Numbered from the stretch's first letter, positions 34,237 to 43,581 are shown. The stretch is DNA of 64,000 bases from an uncultured Gemmatimonadota bacterium (GCA_913043255.1 CAJWLK010000009.1:1-64000), one strand, 5' to 3'. Made by a program: numbers and translations. The notes: a model not told the origin generated them from the sequence alone.

Positions 34237-35583
34237 ATGACGAGCAAATATAGAAGCAGATACGGAGGCCGGTGTACTAAAGCACTTCGAAGGTGCATTG
34301 TCGCACTCATCACCCTAGCGACACCATTGTCCGTCGACGTGCGTGCGCAAGAACTGCCAGGCGAGGCTTTTCGCCCAATTACGATCGAAGAAGCAGTCGA
34401 AGCCGCTCGCCGCCGAAACCCTTCACTCCAACAAGCCTACTCGGCAATCGAACAGGCCGAACATAATCGGCTCGGCGCATACGGGCAGTTTCTTCCTGCC
34501 GTCAACATGAGCTTTGGCTACGGGAACTCCTCGTCAGGTCGACTCGACGCAATCGGCCAGGGAATCGTCACATCTAGTTACTCTACTCAGCTCACCGCTG
34601 GTTACAATTTGTTTGACGGCTGGAGACGATTCACAGACCTAAAGGGAGCTAAACTCGGAGTTGTTGAGCAGAATGCACGATACCGTCAGGCTGAGTTCCA
34701 GATCGTTCAACAGGTTAAACAGGCCTACTCCGCTGCGGTAGCAGCACGCGAATTGGTTGGAGTTGAAGAACGCCGAGAGGCTCGACAAGAAGACCAGCTC
34801 GAATTTGTGCAGCAACAGCTTGAACTTGGGCGCGCTACACGATCAGACCTACTCCGATCTCAAGTTGACCTTAACAACGCAAGACTCGCCGTATTAAACG
34901 CACAGAACAATAGACGGACGACCACCTTCCGTTTAACGGAAGTTGTGGGCTCTGAAACGCGCGTAGGGCCAACGGCAGAGGCAGCACTAGAAATAAACCC
35001 ACTACCTTTCACACGCGACGAGTTATTCGCGATGGCGGGCACCTCTGCACCATCGCTTCAAAGTGCTGAAGCCGCGACAAAGGCAGCAGAAGCTGCGGTT
35101 TCAAGCGCTCGCTCGGCGTACCTGCCATCCCTATCGATGAGCGCGGGATGGGCGTGGGCCAATCAAGAGTTTCCGCCTCAAAATCGGTCGTGGTCGCTGT
35201 CACTGCGCGGTTCATATCCGCTATTCAATGGGTTCCAACGCGAAGTACAGGTATTTCAGGCACGGGCACGGGCTGACGTCGCGCAGGAGCAGGAGCGCGC
35301 CGCACAGCTCAATCTAAGTTCAGAACTGGACGGCGCGTTTAGCACTACTCAATCAGCGCTTGCAGGTATCGATCTCGCTGGACAGAACGTCGAGCTTAGC
35401 GAAGAGAGTTTGCGGGTCGTCCAAGAGCGCTACCGGCTGGGACTCGCGACTATTCTGGAGCTTCAGGATGCTCAAATCACACTAACTCAGGCGGAAAGCG
35501 ACTTGGTGAGCCGACGATTTGATTATCAGCTTGCCGTAGCAGCCATTGAGGCCCTCTTAGGTCGGGCCGTCGACCAGTTTTAG
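34237..35583 (+). CDS. TolC-family outer-membrane efflux protein
   Basis: About 448 residues with a signal peptide ending near VDVRAQ and then two outer-membrane-efflux repeats. Typical elements: the N-terminal ITIEEAVEAARRRNPSLQQA, YSTQLTAGYNLFDGWRRF, and in the second half WSLSLRGSYPLFNGFQRE, then VVQERYRLGLATILELQDAQ, the last being a strong TolC signature. TolC trimers form the channel through the outer membrane. ATG 34237 has AAGGA before it; the frame is open back to ATG 34159. It is the first of three efflux genes (TolC, adaptor, permease). Confidence 0.92.
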   Translation: MTSKYRSRYGGRCTKALRRCIVALITLATPLSVDVRAQELPGEAFRPITIEEAVEAARRRNPSLQQAYSAIEQAEHNRLGAYGQFLPAVNMSFGYGNSSSGRLDAIGQGIVTSSYSTQLTAGYNLFDGWRRFTDLKGAKLGVVEQNARYRQAEFQIVQQVKQAYSAAVAARELVGVEERREARQEDQLEFVQQQLELGRATRSDLLRSQVDLNNARLAVLNAQNNRRTTTFRLTEVVGSETRVGPTAEAALEINPLPFTRDELFAMAGTSAPSLQSAEAATKAAEAAVSSARSAYLPSLSMSAGWAWANQEFPPQNRSWSLSLRGSYPLFNGFQREVQVFQARARADVAQEQERAAQLNLSSELDGAFSTTQSALAGIDLAGQNVELSEESLRVVQERYRLGLATILELQDAQITLTQAESDLVSRRFDYQLAVAAIEALLGRAVDQF

Positions 35584-35743
35584 ACAATCCGGCGATGATC
35601 TTCAGAGGCCCACAGAGAGAAACCGACCAGGCGACGAATAAACTGAAAAGTGTTGAGTGTTCACCTAGACCAAACAGGCTATGCCCCAGAAGGGGGCTGC
35701 CGTGAGAAGTCCGTCCAAGACGGCTAATAGGAGAGGATCCTTG

Positions 35744-37168
35744 ATGCGGTTCACAAGAACTGCCCAACAGAAGCCTACCGTTGTTGCAGCCTTGATCACT
35801 GTGCTCAGCGGCTGCACGACCGGGGAGGCAAACGAAGCTGAACAGACCCTTCAAATTGAGACGGCATCGCGACAGAGCATCGTATCAAGTGTTGAGGCGA
35901 CGGGAACGATCGAGCCCATTCGAATCATCGAGGTTAAATCGCAAGCAGGCGGAGAGGTATTGGATCTGCCTGTTGAACTCGGCGACAATGTTGAGCGTGG
36001 CAAACTTCTCGTACGCATTGATCCACGTGATGTAAACAACGCTTACGCGCAGGCGAAAGCGGATCTTGATGTTGCGGTAGCACGCTTCGATGTCGCCGAG
36101 CGCCAACTCAAAAGGATGCAAGAACTACACAATTCGGACATCGTCACCGCAGAGGAACTCGAGTCGGCAATTCTTGAGCACGCGAACGCAAATGCTGCGC
36201 TGGTACGCGCACAAACCAACCTCGAGTTAGCAGAAGACAAGCTTAATGACGTGACACTCCGAGCACCAATCACGGGTACTATTGTGGAGCGCACGGTGGA
36301 ACAAGGACAGGTCGTAACGGGGACTCGCGATCTCACTGGCGGCACCGTGTTGATGCGCATGGCAGACCTCAACGAGGTCCAAGTTCGAACGCTTGTCGAT
36401 GAAACCGATATCGGCCGTCTCGAACCCGGACTCCCCGCTGAAATCACGGTTGAAGCTTATCCAGATCGGACTTTCCGCGGGAGCGTTCTTAAGATCGAAC
36501 CGCAAGCGGTTGTCGAACAAAACGTAACAATGTTTGCGGTGTTAACACGGATCCAGAATGAAGAAGATTTGCTCCGTCCAGGAATGAACTCTGATGTAGA
36601 GGTGGTCATCGGGCGACGACAGGCTGTGCTCTCTTTGCCCAATAGCGGAGTGAAAACTCAACAGGCAGCCCAACAGTTGGTAAACGCACTCGGAATCGAA
36701 GTGGACGTCAACGCGCTGCTGCGAGAAATGCGAAGTGGGAGTGAGACGACGGAGGGTATGCAGCCGGCCGATGACGAGCCACTCATCAATGGGCGCCGAC
36801 TGTCTGAGATCCAGTCATTATCACAGGCAGAACGCCGAGAATGGTTCCAAGGGCTCTCCGCTGCAGAACGTTCACAGATGATGCAACAATTCCAAGGTGG
36901 CGGGCGAGGTGAGGAACGCCGTAGGGATCGCCCGGCGGAAACCTCCGGCGAACCTAAACCAGCCTTCGTGTTCCATTATGACGAAATGGGCATGCTCACA
37001 CTAAAAGCTGTCATGATCGGGCTGAGCGATTTTGATAACACGGAGATCGTAAGCGGAATGACGGAAGGAGAGGAAGTCGTCGCAGTTCCATTTTCGCTGA
37101 TCCAACGACAGGAATTTGTTGACCGCATCCGAAGTCGTTCCGGGTTACCAGGCATGGGTGCACGATGA
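35744..37168 (+). CDS. Periplasmic adaptor (membrane fusion protein, MacA/HlyD-like) with a large insertion
   Basis: About 474 residues. A lipobox (TVLSGC) follows the signal region. The adaptor parts are in order: barrel-sandwich hybrid half (VKSQAGGEVLDLPVELGDNV), a coiled hairpin (ADLDVAVARFDVAERQLKRMQ), the second half (LRAPITGTIVERTVEQGQVV), the beta-barrel (RTLVDETDIGRLEPGLPAEI), then the membrane-proximal region. The last is split by about 105 residues (302-407) of charged helical and Gly/Arg-rich sequence not found in standard MacA. ATG 35744 follows GGAGAGG and is preferred over 35681. It overlaps the permease by four bases. Confidence 0.88.
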   Translation: MRFTRTAQQKPTVVAALITVLSGCTTGEANEAEQTLQIETASRQSIVSSVEATGTIEPIRIIEVKSQAGGEVLDLPVELGDNVERGKLLVRIDPRDVNNAYAQAKADLDVAVARFDVAERQLKRMQELHNSDIVTAEELESAILEHANANAALVRAQTNLELAEDKLNDVTLRAPITGTIVERTVEQGQVVTGTRDLTGGTVLMRMADLNEVQVRTLVDETDIGRLEPGLPAEITVEAYPDRTFRGSVLKIEPQAVVEQNVTMFAVLTRIQNEEDLLRPGMNSDVEVVIGRRQAVLSLPNSGVKTQQAAQQLVNALGIEVDVNALLREMRSGSETTEGMQPADDEPLINGRRLSEIQSLSQAERREWFQGLSAAERSQMMQQFQGGGRGEERRRDRPAETSGEPKPAFVFHYDEMGMLTLKAVMIGLSDFDNTEIVSGMTEGEEVVAVPFSLIQRQEFVDRIRSRSGLPGMGAR

Positions 37169-38379
37169 TTTTTGTCGAGATTCTTCGTGTAGCAATGGAC
37201 GCGATACGCGCAAACAAACTTCGCTCTTTTCTTACCATGCTGGGGATTGTGATCGGAGTGGGGGCGGTCATCACGATGGTGGCTCTTGGCGAAGGTGCTC
37301 AAAGAGCCGTGGACGAGCAGATCTCTGCGCTCGGAACCAATGTGCTCACGGTCCGTCCTGGTCAAGGAATGTTCCGCGGAGTTCGAGGAGGATCGAACGC
37401 GCGACTCACGATGGAGGATTTCGAAGCTGTCAAAGCCGGCGCCACCACGGCAATCGTCCAGCTTTCACCCGAGATGCAGGGGCAACTACAGGTGCAGTTT
37501 GGTCGCAGTAACGCCAGCATCCGAATCCTCGGAACAACACCTAACTTCGCCGATGTTAATAATTACACCGTCCAGATGGGGCGGTTTTTTGATGAATCAG
37601 AGGTCCAAGGACGGAGACGAGTTGCCGTCTTGGGTGGAGCCGTCCCAGCTGTCCTAGGTGTCGAGGCGGGAGATGTGCTCGGGCAGATGATATCAATCCG
37701 CAATATCAGTTTCGAAGTCGTGGGAGTCCTTGAGGAAAAGGGTGGGCAAAGCTGGTTCAACGAAGATGAACAGATCTTCGTTCCAGTGGAGACGGCACAA
37801 TTTCGACTTTTAGGAACCGACCGTATAAACTCGTTTAAGGTCGTGGTGGAGAGTCAGTCAGCAATGCCAGTTGCTATGGTTCAGATTGAGGAAATCCTCC
37901 GTCGGGAACACCGTCTTTCACTTACAAAGGAGAGCGATTTCTGGATCTCAGATAACGCTATGTTCCTGCAGACAAGACAGGAGACAACGCAAACCTTCAC
38001 CATGCTTCTAGCTGGGATTGCGGCCGTGAGTCTTTTGGTCGGCGGCATCGGAATTATGAACATCATGCTGGTATCCGTCACCGAACGAACCAAAGAGATC
38101 GGTGTCCGCAAGGCGCTCGGTGCTTCAAGAAATGCAGTTCTCCTACAGTTTCTCCTTGAGGCAACGACACTCTGCATAGCTGGAGGGATTCTAGGGGTGG
38201 CATTTGCGTACGGTGCATCTCGCACGTTGGCGCAGTCGGCTGGCTGGGAGATGGCAATCGCACCCCAAACCGTAGGAATGGCTGTTGTGTTCGCAGCGGT
38301 TGTGGGCGTCTTTTTCGGAATCTGGCCTGCCCGACGCGCGGCAAGCCTCGATCCAATAGTTGCACTTCGGTACGAATAG
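37165..38379 (+). CDS. MacB/YknZ-type ABC transporter permease (FtsX domain), no ATPase domain
   Basis: A 404-residue permease with an N-terminal MacB_PCD region (LRSFLTMLGIVIGVGAVITM as first helix), a large periplasmic domain, and a C-terminal FtsX domain containing VSVTERTKEIGVRKALGASR. MacB-type machines do mechanotransmission rather than classic transport, driving TolC-linked export of small molecules, peptides or lipoproteins. Unlike MacB, no ATPase is fused, and none is encoded next to it, so the ATPase must be elsewhere. Start ATG overlaps the adaptor stop by four bases. Confidence 0.92.
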   Translation: MIFVEILRVAMDAIRANKLRSFLTMLGIVIGVGAVITMVALGEGAQRAVDEQISALGTNVLTVRPGQGMFRGVRGGSNARLTMEDFEAVKAGATTAIVQLSPEMQGQLQVQFGRSNASIRILGTTPNFADVNNYTVQMGRFFDESEVQGRRRVAVLGGAVPAVLGVEAGDVLGQMISIRNISFEVVGVLEEKGGQSWFNEDEQIFVPVETAQFRLLGTDRINSFKVVVESQSAMPVAMVQIEEILRREHRLSLTKESDFWISDNAMFLQTRQETTQTFTMLLAGIAAVSLLVGGIGIMNIMLVSVTERTKEIGVRKALGASRNAVLLQFLLEATTLCIAGGILGVAFAYGASRTLAQSAGWEMAIAPQTVGMAVVFAAVVGVFFGIWPARRAASLDPIVALRYE

Positions 38380-38527
38380 GACACGCAGTACAATCGTGCC
38401 TCAGAAAAAAGCATACAATCTTCTATGATCAAGTTCGCAACTGGTGGCAGTACACCGTATGGTCCCGAGATCTGGGTAATATGTTTTTGCTAGCCCAAAC
38501 AAAACCAAATTGTTCTATAGAGGTTCG

Positions 38528-39037
38528 ATGAGCCTTCCTTTAACAGAGCTTCCAGATTCTGCGCGGGTATGGATATACGGGCTTCAGCGACCGCTCGATG
38601 ACGAAAAAAGTGATGCACTTCGCACCAATCTCCTTCATTTTGTGGATCATTGGACTGCCCATGGTGCCCAGCTCCGGGCCGCGATTGACATTATCGAAAA
38701 CCGTTTTGCGATCGTGGCAGTCGATGAGGCCGTGGTAGAAACATCTGGCTGTTCAATCGATGCCATAGTCGAACACATGGCCGGCATTGAGGAAGAACTA
38801 GACTGTTCATTGCTAGATGGGATGCGGGTTTTTTATCGAACTGATCAAGGTGAGATCAAGAGTTGTGACCGAAGCGTGTTTCGGACAGAAGCAGAGTTAG
38901 GCACCATCTCAAAGTCGACCCCCGTCTTTGATCTCACAATTTCAACATTGGGTGAATTTCGATCAGGGGCACTGGAACGTCCACTCCACGACTCTTGGCA
39001 CCGACATCTTGTAAATAAGGCACTCAAGTCCTCTTAA
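38528..39037 (+). CDS. Conserved protein of a family mislabelled as ABC transporter ATPase
   Basis: About 169 residues, soluble. Landmarks: RVWIYGLQRPLDDEK near the start, HWTAHGAQL, FAIVAVDEAVVETSGCSIDA, and a late ESWHR-like DSWHRHLV. The same arrangement is common in Bacteroidota proteins annotated as ABC transporter ATPase, but there is no Walker A, no signature LSGGQ and no Walker B here, so that name is wrong. ATG 38528 has AGAGG in front; a start at 38510 is possible. It is downstream of the ABC permease and upstream of the patatin gene. Function unknown; the SGCSID block with its cysteine is the likely functional site. Confidence 0.72.
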   Translation: MSLPLTELPDSARVWIYGLQRPLDDEKSDALRTNLLHFVDHWTAHGAQLRAAIDIIENRFAIVAVDEAVVETSGCSIDAIVEHMAGIEEELDCSLLDGMRVFYRTDQGEIKSCDRSVFRTEAELGTISKSTPVFDLTISTLGEFRSGALERPLHDSWHRHLVNKALKSS

Positions 39038-39049
39038 ACTGAGGCACAC

Positions 39050-40204
39050 GTGACGCAGCAAGTGGTAGAAGAAGAAAAAAGATCGAAGTTGGCAGTGGCC
39101 CTTTCTGGCGGAGGAGCGCGCGCTGCTTATCAGGCGGGGGTTTTATATCACATCGGTCAACGGCTCCCCAAGCTCCAAGTCCCCATCCTCACCGGCGTCT
39201 CTGCTGGTGGCATTAATCTGGGGTTTCTCGCGTCTTCTAAAGGTGATTTTCTAGGTGCGACACAAACCCTAAAACATCATTGGCTCTCACTCTCAACTAA
39301 AGAAGTATTCCAAACGAGCCCGACCTCACTCCTCAAAGGGGTTTTTCGATCGGGAGTATCGTTGCTCGCAGGTGGCAGCACTCTTGGACCTCAATTTCGG
39401 AGCTTACTCGACACATCCCCGCTGCTCCAGTTCGTTACAAACAACATGATTATCAGTAACATACAGGAACGACTGGACGCCGGTGAGATAGAAGCCGTTG
39501 GGCTAACGGCGATCTCGTATCAGACAGGGCGTACTGTACTCTTCGTCCAGGGCAACACGCCTATCCAAGCCACACCTTCGCGCTCTCACCACCGTATTGT
39601 GCAGACAGCATTGAGGATCGACCATATCATGGCCTCCGCAGCCATTCCTCTTCTCTTTCCAGCTGTCAAGATTGGGCGGAAGCACTATGGCGACGGAAGT
39701 TTTCGATTGACAGCTCCCTTGGGACCGGCAATCCACCTCGGAGCGGAGAAGATATTTGCTATATCCGCCCGGTACGGTCGTGCACCCTCAGAGGAAAACC
39801 GGTTCGACGCTATTGGCGGCTACCCAGCTCCCGCTCGAGTTTTAGGGTTACTCCTCAACTCGGTGTTTCTAGATACATTAGACTGGGATGCCATCTCGGT
39901 TCGACGAATCAACCATCTAATTGATCAACTCACACCTGCCGCACGTGAAAAGGAGAGCTTGCGTCGAGTTGATCTTATGATCCAGCGTCCATCGAAAGAC
40001 ATAGGGAAACTAGCCAGCAATTTTGAGGTGCAACTGCCTCGCGGCTTGCGGTTCTTAGTCCGAGGATTGGGCACACCTAACAACCGAAATGCAGACTTTT
40101 TGAGTTATCTGCTTTTTGAAAGCGAATACATAAGGGCTCTGGTTGAGCTGGGAGAGGCAGACGCCGAATCAAACTGGGAAAATATCCGAAACTTCTTGAC
40201 CTAA
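39050..40204 (+). CDS. Patatin-like phospholipase
   Basis: A 384-residue patatin-fold hydrolase: oxyanion-hole glycine run GGGARA (residues 20-25), nucleophile Ser51 in GVSAG, and the catalytic Asp216 in HYGDGSF, together the Ser-Asp dyad of bacterial patatins (RssA/YlbK-like). These act on membrane lipids or acyl esters. There is no signal peptide. GTG 39050 is the start, 12 bp after the preceding gene. The C-terminal third (MIQRPSKDIGKLASNFEV) resembles the regulatory part of long patatins of this group. Confidence 0.9.
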   Translation: MTQQVVEEEKRSKLAVALSGGGARAAYQAGVLYHIGQRLPKLQVPILTGVSAGGINLGFLASSKGDFLGATQTLKHHWLSLSTKEVFQTSPTSLLKGVFRSGVSLLAGGSTLGPQFRSLLDTSPLLQFVTNNMIISNIQERLDAGEIEAVGLTAISYQTGRTVLFVQGNTPIQATPSRSHHRIVQTALRIDHIMASAAIPLLFPAVKIGRKHYGDGSFRLTAPLGPAIHLGAEKIFAISARYGRAPSEENRFDAIGGYPAPARVLGLLLNSVFLDTLDWDAISVRRINHLIDQLTPAAREKESLRRVDLMIQRPSKDIGKLASNFEVQLPRGLRFLVRGLGTPNNRNADFLSYLLFESEYIRALVELGEADAESNWENIRNFLT

Positions 40205-40279
40205 TCCTTCACACATAACAGCGCAGGCGACCGGCACAACCAACTCAAAAAGCCGGATTCGACTGAGTCAACATCAACA

Positions 40280-41281
40280 TCATTTGAACGCTTTCGAACT
40301 CGTTGAATGTCCCGGGGCCACTTTCGCACTTGGGTCCAAGTAATGCACTGCGTTGTTAACAGCGATTGCGGCCTCGCCAAAGCCAGTGGAAATCAACTCA
40401 AGCTTTCCTTCGTATGTTGCTATGTCGCCTGCTGCATATACACCTGCAATATTTGTCTGCATGCGTGAGTCGACCTGGATGGCATTCCCTTCGAGTTTGA
40501 GACCCCATTCCGCGATTGGTCCAATGTTGGGAACAAACCCTATCAGCGCGAGAACCTCGTCCACCTCGAGAATCTGGGTTTCCTTTGTTTTAGTATGCAC
40601 CAAAGTCACTCGGTCAACTCGATCATCTCCGTGGACATCCTCGACCGAGTAGAACTTTAGGAGGTTCAACTCGCCTCGTTTGTCTGCACTTTCCACTTGG
40701 TTTACGGTCCGTTCATGCGCACGAAAACGGTCCGACCGGTGAATATGGGTAAGTTCATGTGCAATCCCGCGTAGTGCCCAACTCCAGTCAAACGCCGAAT
40801 CACCACCACCTACAATCAGCACCTTTTTCCCGCGAAAAAACTCAGGGTCTTTCACGTGCGTGGTAATTCCCTTACCCCAAAACTTATCCCACCCATCCAC
40901 AGACAAGGTCCTACTCTTAAAAGCACCCTTCCCCCCAGCAATCACCAGGGAGCGAGTAGGCTTGGGTCCTTTGTCCGTCATGAGGTCAAAGTGCCGGTCA
41001 CCTGGATTCAACTTTAGGACGCGGTGCTCCAGACATACATCGGCCTCGAACTGCATCGCTTGCTCAACAAGATCACGAGCGAGATCCTTGGCCAAGACTC
41101 TCGGGAAGCCGGCCACATCATACACATCCTTTTCCGGATAAAGTGCGGTTAGCTGGCCACCAAGCTCCGGAAGAACATCAATGATCCGCGCCGACACACC
41201 ACGCATGCCCGCATAAAACAGGCCATAGAGACCTGTGGGACCACCCCCAATGATCGTGATGTCGACAGTTTCGGTGCTCAT
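40280..41281 (-). CDS. NAD(P)/FAD-dependent oxidoreductase (ferredoxin-NADP reductase, YumC-like)
   Basis: About 333 residues of the thioredoxin-reductase-like fold. N-terminal FAD site: DITIIGGGPTGLYGLFYAGM; second Rossmann GKKVLIVGGGDSAFDW for NAD(P)H; C-terminal FAD site GVYAAGDIATYEGK. The redox CxxC of thioredoxin reductase is absent, which marks the ferredoxin/flavodoxin-NADP+ reductase type. ATG 41281 overlaps the stop of the phosphatidyltransferase gene by four bases and is preceded by GGAGGG; the frame is open to 41485 but the homologous part begins here. Confidence 0.9.
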   Translation of the reverse strand: MSTETVDITIIGGGPTGLYGLFYAGMRGVSARIIDVLPELGGQLTALYPEKDVYDVAGFPRVLAKDLARDLVEQAMQFEADVCLEHRVLKLNPGDRHFDLMTDKGPKPTRSLVIAGGKGAFKSRTLSVDGWDKFWGKGITTHVKDPEFFRGKKVLIVGGGDSAFDWSWALRGIAHELTHIHRSDRFRAHERTVNQVESADKRGELNLLKFYSVEDVHGDDRVDRVTLVHTKTKETQILEVDEVLALIGFVPNIGPIAEWGLKLEGNAIQVDSRMQTNIAGVYAAGDIATYEGKLELISTGFGEAAIAVNNAVHYLDPSAKVAPGHSTSSKAFK

Positions 41282-41865
41282 GTCGACATCCCTCCAGCCC
41301 CATCCCTCTCGGACCACGCTGTCACGTTCTCCCATTTTCGTTTTAGCGAATGTGACCCATAGTCGATGATGGCCCACACCGAAGTCACACCCACCAATAA
41401 CACGAGGAGAGGAACATATCTGGGGTCGAAGATCAGAGCGAGTAAGGCAAGGAGCTGGAGACCAGTAGCAATCTTTCCTGGCCACCTTGGTCTAAACGGA
41501 ATAACCAGAGAAACAAGTCGTCCCAACGCATAGCACCCAGTGGTAAAGGCGTCCCGTAAGATTAGAATTAGGAACGAAGCCCAATCCAAGTGCGGACCGA
41601 GGAGAAATCCAGACAATGCAAGCAGTACGAACAGCTTATCACAGAGCGGATCAAGGAGAAGCCCGATTTGGGATACCGTCCCGCTCACGCGCGCGATAAA
41701 TCCATCCAGTACGTCCGTCGCACCAGCAACGACGACGATCAAGGCCATCATTTCCGGTTCCGGCACCGCAATGAAGGCTATGCCTAGTGGCACTCTGGAT
41801 AGTGACAACACGTTGGAAAGGGTAAGAAACCCTGGGTCATGCGTCTGTATGGGAACGCCTCTCAC
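41278..41865 (-). CDS. pgsA: CDP-alcohol phosphatidyltransferase (PgsA-like)
   Basis: A 195-residue membrane enzyme with about five hydrophobic segments and the complete CDP-alcohol phosphotransferase motif, from D51 to D76: D-x-x-D-G-x-x-A-R-x8-G-x3-D-x3-D. The family transfers the phosphatidyl group from CDP-diacylglycerol to an alcohol; length and context suggest phosphatidylglycerophosphate synthase, but phosphatidylinositol- or cardiolipin-type relatives are possible. The stop overlaps the start of the flavoprotein gene by four bases. The start at 41865 is not well supported by a ribosome-binding site. Confidence 0.75.
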   Translation of the reverse strand: MRGVPIQTHDPGFLTLSNVLSLSRVPLGIAFIAVPEPEMMALIVVVAGATDVLDGFIARVSGTVSQIGLLLDPLCDKLFVLLALSGFLLGPHLDWASFLILILRDAFTTGCYALGRLVSLVIPFRPRWPGKIATGLQLLALLALIFDPRYVPLLVLLVGVTSVWAIIDYGSHSLKRKWENVTAWSERDGAGGMST

Positions 41866-42112
41866 TCTTATTCAGCTGTAACACGCCGTTGGGTTCACGG
41901 TATTTTTCATCTATTTTCAGCTATAGGAAGATGCACATTCTGACCCCATAGCTTCTAGTGGTCGATAGCGAAGCACCTAGAACCAGTAATTGTAACAACC
42001 AAAACCGCCAATACCTGGCGAGTCAGTTTCAACTCCTATTGTCAAAATAGCTTACTTTCTCAACAAAGAGACCTCCAACAATGGGTAGCCGGCAAGTTAT
42101 TAAATAAATGAG

Positions 42113-43114
42113 ATGGATCTTGACTCAGATCCCAGGATGGATTCTGCTAGTAAAATGAAGAACATGAGACTCAGAGAAGACATAGCAACACCGTGGAGAG
42201 GATTCTCCCTAATCATTTCTATCATGACCGTTGTGGTCTGCATCTTCTTCTTAGACGTTACCGTTCGGGCCACAACCGAAGGGGAAAAGATAACCGTTCG
42301 CACGCCCTCTGCTCCTGATCTACGGGCCGGGTCGCCTGTTTGGGTAGCCGGACGCCCAGCCGGGCGTGTCCTTTCCGTTGACTTCATACCACCATCCCAT
42401 GGCGGACCAAACGTGGTCATCCAAGCGGCCCTTAAAAACAGTGCCGGTTCGTTTGTGCGAGCAGATGCTCGGGCCACAGTTCGCACATCCGATTTTTTGG
42501 CTCCTATGATTTTAGCAATCGACCCCGGTTCAGGAAACGAGGCACCGTGGGATTATACCGATACGCTTTACACGGAAGAGCCACCACACAATCCAGAGAC
42601 TATCATCGCGCTTTCCAACGGTCTTTTGGAGGGAGTACAACGCCTTAAAATCCAGGCGGAAGAAACGAAACGCGCTGTAGAAAATGGACCCGGGTCCCTC
42701 GCACTTATTCAACAGAATCCAAATTTACTTCAAGCCATGCGCGATGAGCTTGAACAGATGCAAGAGACGCTTGAAAACAATCTGCCACATTCATTGTTAG
42801 GTCAACTTTCGTCCGACACGGTGGTTGGCCCCTCATTCACTAGAATTAAGGATCGGCTCGCCCAATGGAGCAATCTGCCGCGCCGACAAAGCACACTAGC
42901 AAGCATTAAAGCTTCGATCAAAGCTTTTGAAGCAATCTCGTCACGTCTACAGCAAATCATCAGGAATGTGGCAGTCGGTCAGGGCACAGCGGGCCGATCA
43001 CTCGTGGACGAGGAGCTTGCCTACCAGATTGAGTTACTCAAAGCTCAAATTGGCGACATTTCTGAGCACCTTAAAAATCACCCGACCACGTGGCTACGAG
43101 TGCGGGTCTTTTAA
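42113..43114 (+). CDS. Orphan MlaD-family (MCE-domain) lipid-transport protein
   Basis: About 333 residues. An N-terminal membrane anchor (GFSLIISIMTVVVCIFFLDV) is followed by the MCE fold (VRTPSAPDLRAGSPVWVAG, then GRVLSVDF and FVRADARATVRTSDFLAP). The C-terminal half is helical (LEGVQRLKIQAEETKRAVE, LLQAMRDELEQMQETLENN). MlaD hexamers sit in the inner membrane and carry phospholipids between membranes. MlaE, MlaF and the other partners are not next to it. Internal ATGs at 42137, 42155 and 42164 are alternative starts. Confidence 0.78.
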   Translation: MDLDSDPRMDSASKMKNMRLREDIATPWRGFSLIISIMTVVVCIFFLDVTVRATTEGEKITVRTPSAPDLRAGSPVWVAGRPAGRVLSVDFIPPSHGGPNVVIQAALKNSAGSFVRADARATVRTSDFLAPMILAIDPGSGNEAPWDYTDTLYTEEPPHNPETIIALSNGLLEGVQRLKIQAEETKRAVENGPGSLALIQQNPNLLQAMRDELEQMQETLENNLPHSLLGQLSSDTVVGPSFTRIKDRLAQWSNLPRRQSTLASIKASIKAFEAISSRLQQIIRNVAVGQGTAGRSLVDEELAYQIELLKAQIGDISEHLKNHPTTWLRVRVF

Positions 43115-43153
43115 AGAAAAACGCACTGAGGTTAAGAACACCTCGCCCCGAAC

Positions 43154-43510
43154 TTACGATCTCTTGCTAGGCAGCCCACCCTGAACCACAAATTTCATTA
43201 AATCAACCTTTCGTCCACGCTTTCTCTTCACTCCGATCACAACGTGGTCAACCACCGAGTCTCGATCTTCCAACGAAAATGCTACGTCGACTGATCCATC
43301 CGCGGATGAGATGCGGGTTCGCACCACTCTACCGGGTTCAGCTTCCGCCTTACGAGCCGGATTTCGAACTAAAGTTTGTGACGAACGCCGTCGACCAGCC
43401 GGAAGTGATCGAGACAACTTAATCAACCTGAACCAATCGGGCTGGTAGCTAACTCGCCATAAGTTTCCGAGCTGATCTAGACCCTTTCCCTCTCGATTGT
43501 GCCGTGCCAT
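43154..43510 (-). CDS. Small basic protein of unknown function
   Basis: 118 residues, very basic in the middle (LPAGRRRSSQTLVRNPARK) with a beta-rich C-terminal half (VDVAFSLEDRDSVVDHVVIGV). The start has a good ribosome-binding site (AAAGGAGC). No signal, membrane segment or known motif. A nucleic-acid-binding role is suggested only by charge. It sits divergent from rho and convergent with the MlaD gene. Confidence 0.55.
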   Translation of the reverse strand: MARHNREGKGLDQLGNLWRVSYQPDWFRLIKLSRSLPAGRRRSSQTLVRNPARKAEAEPGRVVRTRISSADGSVDVAFSLEDRDSVVDHVVIGVKRKRGRKVDLMKFVVQGGLPSKRS

Positions 43511-43581
43511 TAATGCTCCTTTATTTCCCGAAAAATGGTCGTCACCATAAATAAAAGTTTTGTTCGTACAAGAGACAGCGC

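Noticed and set aside
37881..38432. 183-codon frame on the minus strand
   Set aside because: Antisense to the permease FtsX domain; shadow composition.
38528..39037. Annotation as the missing ABC ATPase
   Set aside because: No Walker A, signature or Walker B motif; the label is a database habit for this family.
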